Source: Aotearoamyces nothofagi
Taxonomy: Eukaryota > Ascomycota > Leotiomycetes > Leotiales > Tympanidaceae
Assembly: GCA_015345905.1 (NCBI GenBank)
Contig: JADDTR010000002.1
Coordinates: 434,001 to 498,000, forward strand
Reading direction: 5' to 3'
DNA: 64,000 nucleotides
The position numbers and the translations under genes were made by a program. The notes below the pieces were generated by a model that was not told the DNA's origin, did not search any database, and saw nothing but the letters and a program-made list of their open reading frames with translations. How positions within the stretch are numbered: the stretch's first letter is position 1; every line of letters begins with the position of its first letter. Of this stretch, positions 33,205 to 45,300 are shown one piece after another.

Positions 33205-34304
33205 ATGCAGTGCATCCGCTCCCTCCGCCTGCCGCGACCGGCACTCGCGTCGTGGGGAACGGGCGCCGCATCCGCGTCACATCGGGCACTGACCACATCC
33301 CCATCCCCATCCCCATCCACGCCCACATCCACATCCCCATCCTCATCCCCATCCTCATCCCAATCCCCATCCCCGCCCAGCCTCTCAGGCCGCAGATGCG
33401 TCGTCAGCGGTGCCTCGCGCGGCATCGGCCTCGCCATAGCCCAGCGCTTCGCGTCCGAGGGCGCGTCGTGCACCCTCATCGGCCGGGATCAAAGCACCCT
33501 GGACGCAGCCCTGGCTTCCCTCCGCAAGCATGGCCGCGATCACGTGCACCGCACCAGAGTTGGGGATGTGGCCAGGAGGGATTTCTGGGAGGCCTTGGCC
33601 AGGGAGGACAAGGATGTGGATGTCCTGGTGAATGCTGCCGGAGTCACGCATTCTTCCTTTTTGATGGCTACGACGCCCGGCCTGGTGGAGCAGATAGTGC
33701 AGACCAACCTGATGGGCACGGTGTGGGCTTGTCAGCTTGTGGTCAAGAATATGGTCAGGAAGAAGCAGGGTCGAGATCCCATATCCCTCTACTCATCGCC
33801 TACGCGAGCTGGATGCTGACTTTTTATTGTTAGGGTGTATCATTAATGTTGCTTCGCTGTTGGCTCTTAAAGGAGGAAAAGGAAGCACGGCATATGCAGC
33901 TTCGAAGGCTGGGGTTCTTGGTACGAAAGTCTTCACTCGCTACTAAAATGCCTGCAGCTTACTGATCTATATCCCAAGGTTTGACACGCTCTCTAGCCGC
34001 AGAGGTAGGGCCCACAGGCGTGAGAATCAACGCTATTGTGCCTGGGTATATCGAGACCCAGATGACTGTCGGTACGTGGCCTCTCAATCGTTATGCTGTA
34101 TCAAAGATAGACCTTCGCCGCCCGATGCTAATATACAGATCTCCAGCCATGACTCCTGAAGCTAGATCACAAGCTCTCCACGCCATACCCCTTAGACGTT
34201 TCGGAAATTCACAGGAAATTGCAGACGCCGCTGTCTTCCTGGCCAGAAACGAATATGCCAGTAATTGTATCCTCAACCTCGATGGAGGCTTAAGTGCAAT
34301 GTAA
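33205..34304 (+). CDS. oar1: Mitochondrial 3-oxoacyl-[acyl-carrier-protein] reductase (SDR)
   Basis: Four exons (33205-33769, 33834-33920, 33979-34071, 34147-34304) give 300 residues. It is a classical short-chain dehydrogenase: NAD(P) loop SGASRGIG (68-75), NAAG, a catalytic Ser region (INVAS), and Tyr209/Lys213 in YAASK. GLTRSLAAEVGPTGVRINAIVPGYI and a C-terminal LNLDGG fit FabG/Oar1. Oar1 reduces 3-oxoacyl-ACP in mitochondrial type II fatty-acid synthesis, which feeds lipoic acid. The first 30 residues are Arg/Ser/Ala-rich without acids, as expected of a targeting peptide. An unusual Ser/Pro/Thr linker (about 31-59) is encoded by a CATCCC-type DNA repeat. Intron 1 has a weak donor (GTCGAG), but no other choice keeps GCIINVAS. 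Confidence 0.88.
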
Positions 34305-34356
34305 TTATCCATGCTCTTTCAAATCCAGAAGATCCCAGCGATACGAATGATTGCAC

Positions 34357-36837
34357 CTAGTCATCAATCACAATGGCACCATCACCAACATCATCCAGAA
34401 TGATAAGGTCATCGTCGCCTTTCCTTCCACTGCTCTGAGCTACTTTGCCACGCTTCGGAGTTGGGACTTCAACTTCAGGACTATCCGATGCAACCCGCTT
34501 CTTGTCTGTTGGGTTCTTACCAAAAGCACTGGATATAGTTCTCTTGCCATTCGTGGCCTCCGGACCCTTTGTGTCTCCATTGATTTGTTCTGAGGTGCCA
34601 TTTGAGGCTCCTGAAAGCTCGGCAACTGACTTCTGTCGCCTCGGAATATCTAAAATTGTCTTCTTGCCATTAGACTGACCATCTAACGCCTTGATCGGCT
34701 TATCCATTTCAGTAGACCTAGCTTCAAGTTAGGCATAGTTCACAAGGATGAGATTATTAGATGATTCTTACGATTCTTGTACGCTGATGACGAGGTTGAC
34801 ACGAGGGTTGTCGTCTTCGTCAATGACCGTTAAAAAGCTGTCGCCCTTGATACCTAGATATAAATATAAGCTCAGATTCGATTAAAGTACGATGACTTTG
34901 ACGCCGCATACCAAGCTCGCTCAACTTCTTCTCAAGATTGTCCGTTTCCTCAACGTCATATAATACGCCAATCTCGTTGTTGACCACAAATTCCTCGCCA
35001 TAACCAACCTCCAGTCTTAAAAAGTCTTCCACTAAGTCATTCAAAGTAGCTCGTGACATATCGATGAGGAGTCTAGTTTGAGCTACGCTGCAGACAGGGC
35101 AGTCCGGATTTGGTGGGCGCACTTTCTCATATGCCAAAAGGCGCTCTGATGCAAATGGTGATAGGAAAATCTGGCAAAGTGGTCAGTGATCGCCCAAAGA
35201 TTAATTTCTGCAAATATGGCGTGGTTTGCAGAATAAAGCAAGTAACGAATGGTATCTTGGCAAGTAGTGGGCTCACCTCTTTGGTGCTTGTGAAGTCTCC
35301 ACGGAGAACCTTGAATGATTGTAAAACGCATAGACCAGCAACAATAGCATTTGTGGTGGCGATAGCAGGAATAATGTTACCAGCCATTTGCTTGATGTCA
35401 AACCGTGATTTCGTCTCAATACCAAACACAATTGAACGTAAATTAGCACTTGCGGTGACGAAATCGAGGGTATCTTCATCATCCTTGTCAAAGGTGATAA
35501 TAGGCGGTGCCGCACTACTAGTCGAAGCGGTTTTCATATCTTGTAATCTTTTGCTTAATCGCTCCAAACTATGAACGGTTAGTTATATACAAGTTCCCCT
35601 CACCCACGAGTGACTCACCTATCTTTGAAGACGATGACATTCTCCTCCAGTGTCCATGCTTTCTGGCCATTTTGAAGTATGCCATTCTTTGAACCTGCCG
35701 TGGCCTCTGCTTTAGCAAGTGCCTCAGCATAATCTAGAGGTTCCGGCTGTCGTCTAGTCTTCCACATCTCTTCCATAGATCGTAATCGTATGATGTCATC
35801 CTTGAAAACCTTGTCAAAGAGCAACTGCGGGAAAGCGTCGCTGCCCATGGTCTCTTTGATTTTCTTTAGGGCTTGGGATTCCTGTCTTAGCTTCTCGATC
35901 TCCCTGGAATTCTCAGAATCTTCCGAATGATCCATCTCTGTTGACTCGTCTTCGCTTGTGCCAAACACCTCGTTCAGAAGATAGCTCTTGCCCCAAACAA
36001 TGCAGTGAATCGGCTGGCTAGGAGTACTTCGGATTGTGCATACTGGATAGCTTTTTGGGACCTCCTTGCTTGTACAATCGTAGCATGCTGTTACTCCCTT
36101 CTTGATGACCTGAACCTGCCCGTTGAAACCGGTCGTACCACTTTCGATCAAGGGGACATCCGCCGCCAGACACATTTTGTTCACATGTCGTCTTGCCTCC
36201 AGGTTATCCAAGGCATTGAAAACTATTGTAAAGGTCTTAAACCAGTCGATGTTGAATTGAGGGTCTTTGATATTGGCATGATGAGCCTCCAACTTCACAT
36301 TGGGGTTGAACTTATGCGCAGCATCCTTGGCGACCTAGAATGATACTATTAGCAAGTGAGAATGCGCGATAGGTACTAATCATACTAACGAGAGCCTTGG
36401 ACTTCTTGATATGTTCATGTCTGAAAAGAAACTGTCGATTGAGATTGCTTAGATCGATGGTATCGAGGTCGACAATGTGGATTTCGCCGAAGCCGGTGAG
36501 GACGAGGTTCTTGAGAAGTTCACAGCCAATACCACCAGCACCAACCATCAATATACGGGCCTGTAGAGACTCCGTTAGCTTCAATCCAGGAGTCTGGCAG
36601 CTTTGCGCTCGATCCCGCAGCCTTTTAGGTCATTGCAAGGCAGAGAATACGATGGCTCAGGCGATTTAAAACATGATTCCAAACCCGCTGCGCAATACAC
36701 CGCGCAAGGAAACCCTTCCAATATGCATTGGCAGGCTGGAGAAATAATGCAGGGGGGGAGGCTGTGGACTTTACCTCTTTCACAGTCTTATTCAATGGGA
36801 TGCCCAGCGATTGCTGGGTGAATCGGTCTCGGTTCAT
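34357..36837 (-). CDS. uba2: SUMO-activating enzyme subunit Uba2
   Basis: Seven exons (36837-36775, 36560-36390, 36334-35619, 35568-35277, 35170-34912, 34853-34772, 34717-34357) give 647 residues in continuous frame. An adenylation domain with [15 protein letters not shown] and [17 protein letters not shown] leads to the catalytic cysteine in [12 protein letters not shown] (Cys177). Zinc-ligand pairs (CYDC and CPVC), a ubiquitin-fold domain, and a Lys-rich C-terminal tail with nuclear-localisation character (KKR, KRGK) that ends in an acidic IILDD-type SUMO-interacting segment follow. With Aos1, Uba2 activates SUMO and passes it to Ubc9. Intron 1 is about 214 nt, longer than most here. The gene is divergent from qng1, with 485 bp between the starts. 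Confidence 0.94.
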
Positions 36838-37322
36838 CTCGCCGTCAGGTAGAGAAATAACTGGGTTAGCACATTTGCTGGAGAAAAAGGTAAAGCGACA
36901 AAGAAGGGTCAATATGACGGGAGAAGGTGATGCTTGGTTGAGCCCTGGACGTCTGTGACGGACGGCAACTGAGCGCCTCAAGTCACAGTCCGAGCGTCTT
37001 CAAACAGAAAATACGCGACGACGCGCTGATAGCGAAAATGCAAGCGAGACCGGGGAAGAACCACTTTAGATCAAACGAGACGTTTGCTGTGGCTTTGCGT
37101 CTGAGGCTGTGAAGTCACGTTTCCCAGGGGGTGTGATCAACATGAAGCACATCTTATCCTCGAGCATTTAAGATTAGACGTTGCCTCGGTCATGCCCGTC
37201 CTGTTTAAACACTGATACTAAAGTGGAAGTTGTGCAGCTTCTTCCTCGCTCACGAGCAGCTAGAAATCACATCTGAGACGCTTCATCCCGTGCTCAGCGA
37301 TACTTGACGGACAGAACTCGCA
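36838..37322. promoter_or_regulatory. Divergent uba2-qng1 intergenic region
   Basis: 485 bp between two start codons. Both promoters must lie here; no specific motif assigned. Confidence 0.45.
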
Positions 37323-38589
37323 ATGTCTGACGACGAGGCAGATCCAGAATTGCTGGCTCTACTCCGCGAGCATCTTCAAGGAAAGAGTAAAAAGTCAGAG
37401 GAGCCAGAAACCCACGTTCTTGAGGGTGCAGAATATGTTTACAACAATGCCATCGATGTAGCGCTCGACTCCAAGTCGACCAAAGCAGCTGCAAACATGA
37501 TCTATGAGCAGATGCAAAAGAAAGAATATTCTACTAGTACATGGTCATCTCATGAGCTCCATCCCAAAAGTAAAGATCAGAGCACTGTGGCGTTCATTTT
37601 CACCATGGATTTGCTGAACTTTTCATTCTGGTCAGAAAAGAATGATGACGAGCGGTTTGCTATTGAGTATAAAGGAAAGAAATGGACTGGCTATTGGAGC
37701 TTGGTGGCTGCATTGCAGCGGGCGCTTGATGAAGGTTCGGCAGCTTACAGCGTCCCACTGAGTGTTTTATGAGCTTATTTTCTGTACTACAGACATTCCA
37801 ATTACTAGTCCAGATTTCTGGCAGAATGAGGACGAGTGTTCAGAGAAGGTCCTCGCCCATGTCTTCAGATCTTGTACGGACGAGACAATGCCTATGTTTA
37901 CTGAAAGGTTGGCATGTCTCCGCGAAGCTGGAAAAGTCCTTTATGAGGTATACATGTGTTATTTTGATCCATATGAGCGGAGACGATGCTAATCTACGGG
38001 TCCGTGCAGAAATATCGATGCAGCTTTATCAATTGCATTGCTGCAGCTAATCAATCCGCCGCTGCCCTGGTCAATCTCCTTGCACGGGATTTTCAATGCT
38101 TTCGAGATGAAGTTCCCTTTGAAAACCGGAAGAGAGTACGAATCCTCAAACGGGCACAGATTGTTGTGGCTGATCTCTGGGCGTCCTTTGAAGGAGAAGA
38201 TTATGGAGAATTCTATGACATAGATAAAATCACCATGTTTGCCGACTATAGGATCCCACAGATACTGAATTCCCTTGGCTGTATGCAGTACAGTCCTCTT
38301 CTTGATCATAAGATTCGATACAAGCAGCTCATTGAGAGCGGACATACGTGGGAGATTCAATTAAGAGGTAAGCCTTATATACATGTCTCTAAAACTTGAT
38401 GCTGACTTAAAGTTAGGCTGTAGCATATGGTGCGTGGAACTGATACGGAGGGAAATTCTTCGTCGGCACGCTGATGCCAAAGTCAACGCGATTTTGATAG
38501 ATTTCTTTCTGTATGACACGATGAAAGAGCGTGAACGGTCAGGAGATGATGAGATACCCCATCATCGCACTCGGAGTATCTGGTATTGA
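37323..38589 (+). CDS. qng1: Queuosine salvage protein (Qng1/DUF2419 family)
   Basis: Four exons (37323-37734, 37793-37947, 38010-38367, 38417-38589) give 365 residues. The Q-salvage fold motifs are present: a FIFTMDLLNFSFWSE segment, KWTGYWSLVAALQRALDE joined to IPITSPDFW across intron 1, FRSCTDETMPMF, ANQSAAALVNLLARDFQCFRDE, KRAQIVVADLW and FADYRIPQILNSLG. Family members (human C9orf64/QNG1) hydrolyse queuosine nucleotides or nucleosides to free queuine for incorporation into tRNA wobble position 34. This suggests the fungus can recycle environmental queuosine, although fungi do not make it. The end is short (RSIWY). Splices are standard GT..AG. Confidence 0.92.
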
Positions 38590-39003
38590 TTCTAGGTTGA
38601 TCCTGCTAAAATTGGTTCTTGTCGTACACGGTTGAAGTCTCCTAAGATACCCAGCTATAATTATAATTAGAGAACTGAAGACTTGTAATTTGACAGTAAA
38701 TTGTGCAAGGCTTGTGCCCTACGCCATCATAATTCACATGCGTTTGCACATTTCTTATGTATTTATCTTTTATTTTTATTAGATCAACCCAGCCGGAGTA
38801 GGAGTAGGTCAATGTGTGAAGTTCCTTTCAAAGTAAGACCCAATAAGATTTTCTACCTAGTTCGATCAGGAGACTAGTAATTATTCCTTGGAATTATATT
38901 ACTCCATTAAACCTTCGTCAGGAAAGTCGTCCTCGTTAAAGTCGGAAATATCTCCATTGCTCTTTTTGGCCCGTAATTTAGATATGGTGTGTGGACTGGT
39001 CTC
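38590..39003. other. Convergent spacer qng1-TilS-like gene
   Basis: 414 bp between two 3' ends. The part next to the TilS-like stop (38899-39003) is open in the same frame for 34 codons with an acidic, protein-like composition (see findings). The rest is AT-rich with nothing recognised. Confidence 0.5.
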
Positions 39004-41075
39004 CTATACTAGCATTAGCATCAAATCCTCGATGTCTGCGAAACCTAACGCACCCTTCAATGCTAACTCAGCAAACCACTCTTTAACCTTCTTGTATCGG
39101 ATTTGATACTTCATCAGTGACTTAGCATCTTGAACATAAACTCCAAGGGTTGGGAGCGATAAGACTCTCTCAACGCCCAACGAGTTGGCCATAACAATCG
39201 CTGGTAAGTTAAATCTGATGCCACCTGGTGCCAATTTTCGTAGAAGGAAGACCAATCTCCGTCTGTCTCCGTTCTCAAGTTCATCTTTGAACGCCCTTAA
39301 ATCGTCCTTGGAAAGGGGTCTTACACGTAGAGTACTTGATGTGTAATTGGCAATGCTAATCCAATAGCGGCCATCATAAAGTGACCACTCCGGCAGATTC
39401 TTTTTACATTCTTCTGGTGGGAAGTCTACGACTGGGCGCATGTTTGCGTGATAAGGCTGGCGAGAAATAAGCCACTCATGATCTTGGAAAGGTCTTTTGG
39501 CAAACGGGAGGGGCTTCTCGTTTCCTCTGGATTTGAGGTTAAAACCCATCGTTGGTGTTTGAGGTATGGTGTAAATTTCTCGTCGCTGGAATTGCACCCC
39601 CGCGACTGTGAATGATGTTGGAAGTTGGGGCATGGAATCGCTGATATCTTTATGACTTAATGAGGGGAAGATGATTTGTAGCACCTTGAAAAGCTTCGCA
39701 ATCGGGACATGTTCGTCAGGGCTTAGGGCCTCGATTATGTCATGCAGCCAATGCAAGGCTCCCTGTTTTGGTAGGCAGTTCTCGTTCTGTTCAACTGCCC
39801 CTACAAGGGCATTTGCGGAGGAGAGTTCTGAAAAATCTTTAAAGCGTCCAACAACGGTTCCAGCACAAGGTCGGAAACTTCTAAGGTGAACATGGTCCTT
39901 GACATATGTGTTTGCAAAATGTCTAGAATTTTGCAAATTTTCTCGAAACTTCTCGGACAGAGAAATAATTGCAGGCTTTTGCAGTGCGACCGGTAAAGTG
40001 TACTTGTGATATATGTGCCGGATAGCATTTCTCTGAGTAAGAGTTGGATCAGCATTAGTACAGTCCTCAAACCAAGGCATATCGTCCTGCAGACATGTCG
40101 CTTTGAGCCGTTCTTTACTGAATGACAACAATGGTCGGCAAATCTGGATCCCTCCACCTTCAAGTCTAAGACGCCACAGCTTCTGTAGTCCAGACCCTCG
40201 CTGTAATCTTGTAACTCCGGGACTCTGTTCGTCGACTGTCTCCTGCAGTGGCACCTTTTGCATCGCCAAGTTCCGAACGCGTGCTTCTATAAGAGTTCGA
40301 ACGTCGATATCACTCGTTACAGGCAACTTTTGTCGCTTGGTTACCGTCCTCTCTTTCATCTCCCATCTACCACTCTGATGGACACCAAATATTCCATAGC
40401 ATTCAGGAATATTTGTAACGTCATGCATGCCGAGGAGGCCAATTCCTCTATGTCCACGGACAAGCCTCATGAGTACTGTCTCAGCTTGGTCATCTTCGTG
40501 GTGGGCTACCAGTAGTGACCGCACACCATATTCCATACAGGCTTTGCCCAGTATCTGATATCTATATTTCCTAGCCAGTGATTCAAAATTTGGTAGCTCC
40601 GATGGTGCGGTACCTTGCGGCCATTCGATCTTAAGTATTGTCGTAGGAATTCCTAAAACGTTAGTATACTGAAATAACTTTATAAATGGATGGCCTACCC
40701 TTATCCCATAAAACCCTAGCCACATTTGAAGCTTCATCTCCGCTATTGCTTCTAGCTCCATGGTCAACGACGAAGGCTTGAAATCGAATGCCTAGGTTAT
40801 CTGGTATGCTTTTTCTCCTGTCATCCTTCATCTTGGCACATAGTAATGCCAGCGCCATAGAGTCGACACCGCCGCTGATGGCGAGGCCTATAGATCATTA
40901 GGACCAGACGCCGACCTCGAACAGATGCCAACAATGCGGATATATGGCACTTACCAACATTCCACCATGACCGGTCTCTGTGATGACCATCTACTACTCT
41001 CCAGAATGCCTTATTGAATTCCGGCAAACTGATGGGTTCAGCCTTCGCGGCCGAAGATCTCAGACTTGAGATCAT
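39004..41075 (-). CDS. TilS-like PP-loop tRNA lysidine synthetase domain protein
   Basis: Three exons (41075-40955, 40887-40699, 40652-39004) give 652 residues. The PP-loop ATP-pyrophosphatase signature SGGVDSMALALL is restored by splicing. It is followed by FVVDHGARSNSGDEA, then RYQILGKACMEYGVRSLLVAHHEDDQAETVLMRLVRG, as in bacterial and organellar TilS, plus RPLLSFSKERL and a FEDCTNAD..RNAIRH motif. TilS enzymes convert C34 of tRNA-Ile(CAU) to lysidine. In a fungus the likely site of action is the mitochondrion, though the N terminus is not a clear presequence. The C-terminal half (about residues 330-620) is fungal-specific. The frame may continue beyond the stop (38899-39003). Confidence 0.85.
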
Positions 41076-41307
41076 ACAATCATCTGGTTATTGATGTAGA
41101 CATAGAAGCATTCCTGAGCTCGTCGCGTGTTGTCGCAACGACTTGTCGTTGCACGCGACCCCAAAATCTCCAAATTATAGACGAGCTTCTCCACATCGTC
41201 ATCAGCGGTAACGATGGAGTTGGCTCCAAAAGCCAAATTAAAGCTTCGGATTTACATTTAACGCACCATCAACACGACCAATCCTCAGAACCTGGGGGTT
41301 TCGCATC

Positions 41308-42222
41308 ATGTCATCCCCATCCCCATCCTCCTCCTCCGGAATCAGTCCTTTCACTACCGCTCTGCTCTCCGGTGGCCTCGCCGGGACCACGGTCGACCTA
41401 TCTCTCTTTCCCCTCGACACCCTTAAAACCCGACTCCAATCCCCGGCCGGCTTCCGCTCTGCCGGAGGCTTCTCTGGTATCTATGCTGGCGTTGGTTCAG
41501 CAATAATTGGCTCCGCGCCTGGCGCTGCCCTCTTCTTTGTCACCTACGAGCACACAAAGTCCTTCCTCTCCTCGCGGCGCGCCGCCCAGCAAACCCTCAC
41601 TGGCGCAACCCAACAAGAAGCCGAGTGGGCCGCCCCAATTGAACATATGATTGCTGCATCTCTCGGCGAAATCGCAGCCTGCTCAGTCCGCGTCCCCACT
41701 GAAGTCGTCAAGCAACGTGCCCAGGCACGGCAGTACCCAAGTTCCCTCTCCGCACTCTCTTCGATTCTATCCCAACGCCCTGCAATTGGTCTTACTGGTG
41801 TGTGGAGAGAGCTTTACAGGGGCTGGTCGATCACTATCTTCCGTGAGGTGCCGTTTACAGTCATACAGTTTCCATTATGGGAAGCACTGAAAACATATCG
41901 GCTGCGGAGCACACAGCGAGATGGGCAAACGGTGACGGGCTTTGAGAGTGGGCTCGCGGGTAGTGCAGCTGGGGCAATAGCAGCTGGTATTACAACACCA
42001 CTAGATGTGCTGAAGACGCGGATGATGCTTGCGAAGGAGAGAACTGGAATGGGCGATTTGTTACGGCAGATCTTGAGAGAGAATGGACCGAGGGCATTCT
42101 TTGCAGGGATTGGACCCAGAATCATGTGGATTAGTATTGGTGGAGCTATATTTTTGGGAAGCTATCAATGGGCTTATAATGCTTTGGAGGATTTTGGAAA
42201 GAAAAAGAAACTCGGAATTTGA
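41308..42222 (+). CDS. pet8: Mitochondrial S-adenosylmethionine carrier (Pet8/SAM5 type)
   Basis: A single exon of 304 residues with three carrier repeats and signatures PLDTLKTRLQ, PTEVVKQRAQ and PLDVLKTRMM. The distinctive SAM-carrier words FRSAGGFSGIYAGVGSAIIGSAPGAALFF and REVPFTVIQFPLWEALK point to Pet8/Sam5, which exchanges cytosolic S-adenosylmethionine for mitochondrial S-adenosylhomocysteine. Matrix methylation and biotin or lipoate synthesis depend on it. The start is 232 bp from the divergent TilS-like gene, so they share a short promoter region. The N terminus is a Ser/Pro run of about 12 residues. Confidence 0.93.
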   Translation: MSSPSPSSSSGISPFTTALLSGGLAGTTVDLSLFPLDTLKTRLQSPAGFRSAGGFSGIYAGVGSAIIGSAPGAALFFVTYEHTKSFLSSRRAAQQTLTGATQQEAEWAAPIEHMIAASLGEIAACSVRVPTEVVKQRAQARQYPSSLSALSSILSQRPAIGLTGVWRELYRGWSITIFREVPFTVIQFPLWEALKTYRLRSTQRDGQTVTGFESGLAGSAAGAIAAGITTPLDVLKTRMMLAKERTGMGDLLRQILRENGPRAFFAGIGPRIMWISIGGAIFLGSYQWAYNALEDFGKKKKLGI

Positions 42223-42395
42223 AGACACTGTATCATATGGGAGGATATGCATTTAGATGGCGCATGGGTTGACACATATTATTGCATAGCGTTGTACTAG
42301 ATTTTGAGCATATCCAAGAGGAGCGCTGTCACTATATATAAATGTACAAAAATGGGATGCCAAAAATTACAGCGCTTAAGCGCCAAACATCCAAA

Positions 42396-45300
42396 TCATG
42401 ACTCTCCGTGGGCAGTGGCCTGCTCCGCTGCTGGTGCTTGCTCAGTTGATTCAATAGGAGCGGAAGCATTTTTGTAGCGAATCGGTTTCCGTCCGTTACT
42501 TTTATAATATAGCATGACATCTGCGCCGCCTTTCCAAACATGGGCACGAAGTGTTGCAAGAGTCATCGTTGTCGGCAATTTCTTGGACTGAGTCAGTAAC
42601 CACGACTAGGTTGAGTAGATAGATTGCTTACTTGGTCATAGCAATACAGGTCGAGATACTCCTCTGGCCGTAATACGTCTGGACCTACCTTCTCTGGTGC
42701 AGCTTCGATACGCTCTGCAACATAGACTAGGATTTTCTTCACCCGTAGCATCCTATTGGCATTTAATCGAGAATTACTAGGAACAGTTAATAGAGAAAAG
42801 ATGACTAGTCAATGTAAGGATTAAACATACCCGTCAGGACCTGCAATACTGGGCAACGAGTCCTGCCATGGCTGAAGTATGAAAGAGACCTTGACCGGTT
42901 CCTTGAAGGGAATTTTGTTCTAGGATATGTCAGCTAACGTAAGGATGACGGAGCTCTTGTTTCTACCCTAAGCAGAAGATCTCCCAGCCACATTGGCGCC
43001 AACTGCTCAATGGCACTTGCATCATCTCCCACAGTATCAACGGTTCCTCTGTACAAGTCCGCACTTCCTCCAGATGTCTCTTCCTGGATAATAACAGTTG
43101 TCATTGATGGTGGCTTTAGTACTGGAGTCTCATTTGGTAGGCTAGGAGTAATTCCACTTTCGACTGGTTGGTCTGGCTTCTCTAGAAGCTGCTTGTCGTA
43201 CTCCATGTTAATTCTTTGCAAGATTCCCAGAAAAGTGTGATCGACCTCCTTCTCAACGGTCTCTGATGTCTCCGAGCCTTCTGATTTTTCCTCTGGTACG
43301 ACTGGCTTCTCAATGGTCGCAGATGCCGATCGTCCAAGCTTCTTACTGCCGAATGACATACCCATGCGGAACTTCTTGCCGAAGAGGGTGCCTGCTTCTT
43401 TCCCATTGGCCTCTTTATCAGCATCGGTAGGTGACTTTGGTGGCTTTTCCTCCTCAAGGGGTTTATTCTCCGTGTGAAAGGGCACATTTGTGAAATAATC
43501 ACCAGGCTTATCGCCAGAGTTACGGCTCATATTTGATGTTCCTTTCTCTAAGGTTGCACCATCTTCTGGTACACCAGGCAGATGGTTTGCAATGGCAGGA
43601 GTTGCTACCCCAATCCCCATACCTGGTGTCATGGTGAAATTGTGTCCATTTGCACGAGGTGTTGTTGCTGAAACTCCACTATCGTGCCATGAATCTAGCT
43701 CGGCTGAGGGTATCTGAATAGACGTTGGCGCGCTGATTCGTTCAGCAGTAGCCTTGGCAGCAGCTTCATTCAGCCCTTTCCGGTGCCGCTCATCTCGTTT
43801 GATAATCTCGTCTATAAGCTTCGAGAATATGTGCCTTAATACCCATTTGCCCAGATTAATTCGCTGGTCGTCTCGGAAGTCAATGGCATGTTCTAATTCA
43901 ACCTCGTCCGCGTATACTTCGGCATCGAAACAGTTGTACTCCTCCAAAACTACAGCTAAGCGGCCTGTCCGTGTATCCAAAGAACACCAAGGTGCCACTG
44001 CTTCCATGGTGTTCACCTCAGGTTCTACATCCTCAAGATGTCGTTTTCCAAAAGACTCTATAGGTATGCACTGCAGTAGATCCCATAAAAGAACATCACC
44101 GGCAGTATCCAAGGTCAAAACACGTCTACGGTCATTCAACAACTTATGCTTCACCAGGCCATGCTGACCTTCAATTGTCTCTTCTGGTAGGCTCTGGATA
44201 GGAACAACAGTCCCAATGTCTGAGTCCAGTATAATCTCTGAGCCCTTCCTGGCACTGATCCCAGATTGGAGAGTGGAGGCTTCCGGGTCTCTTGCTGCAG
44301 AAGGAAAGGTTGCGGTATTAGAAATCCTTAGAATCGACTGGGCCGGAATCTCTTTTTTGGTAATTCCATTTGTACTTGGGGGAGACAGATGTCGCGGTCT
44401 GGAATTCGCACTCGAAGCTCGGTGATGTCTATATGCTTCTGGAAGCTGGATATCAGCCCCTATATCGACATTTGCCCAGCGATTGATCGACGAACTCGAC
44501 GTGGCGGTCCAGATATAGTCCCCATATGCAATAACCTTATTTACACCCTCATTTTCATGTGCAACAGCCAAGGACAGTCCGTCATCCATCTCTCCCATTG
44601 TGCCCCGGACGTCGGTCTTAACGACCAGTCCGGAACGATCACTAGAATAGAAAATCCCTAGCTCGGGATCATCCGAATATAGCGACCAAACGCTATCATT
44701 ATGCATTGTCAAAGTATGCATACACCTCCCAGCAGTAACACTCCAGACTTTGACAGTTTGATCCGAGCTTGCGGTCATAATCGTATCGCCCGTCTCATTG
44801 ATCAGGATGTCTCTTATATTATCTGTGTGACCAACGAACTTTGTAATCAGCTTTCCGGATTTTGGATCCCAGAGTCGCACAATGCTCTCAGGGCCACCGC
44901 TGGCAAGAATGCTACGGCTAACACTCAGCGCATAGATAGAGCCCTTCTCACTCTTCTCTTCATCCCCCACTTCGATTTCGAGCTTCTTGCCGGCACCGTT
45001 GAGATCCCATAGGCAGATCTTCCGGTCTAGCCCACCTGAAGCAACCCAGTCTGCCTGGCTGTTGGGTGTAGCAAGGCATTTTACGTAGTCTGCGTGCTGG
45101 CCGACCGTCTGGGGTGCCTCCGTATCATTCGAAAGAGGACGCCATACACGGACGGTAAGATCCGACGATGCAGATATTAGGGCAGTGTTGTTCTGCGCGA
45201 GAACTATATCGTTCACCCAATGCGTATGCGCTTGTGTCTGCGATCGGAACGTGGTCTTCGTCTGCGACTTCGGAATCGAATTCGATTGCGGCGGATCATC

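Noticed and set aside
33069-33479. 136-codon minus-strand open frame rich in Asp and Gly
   Set aside because: Antisense reading of the CATCCC-type repeat in oar1 exon 1.
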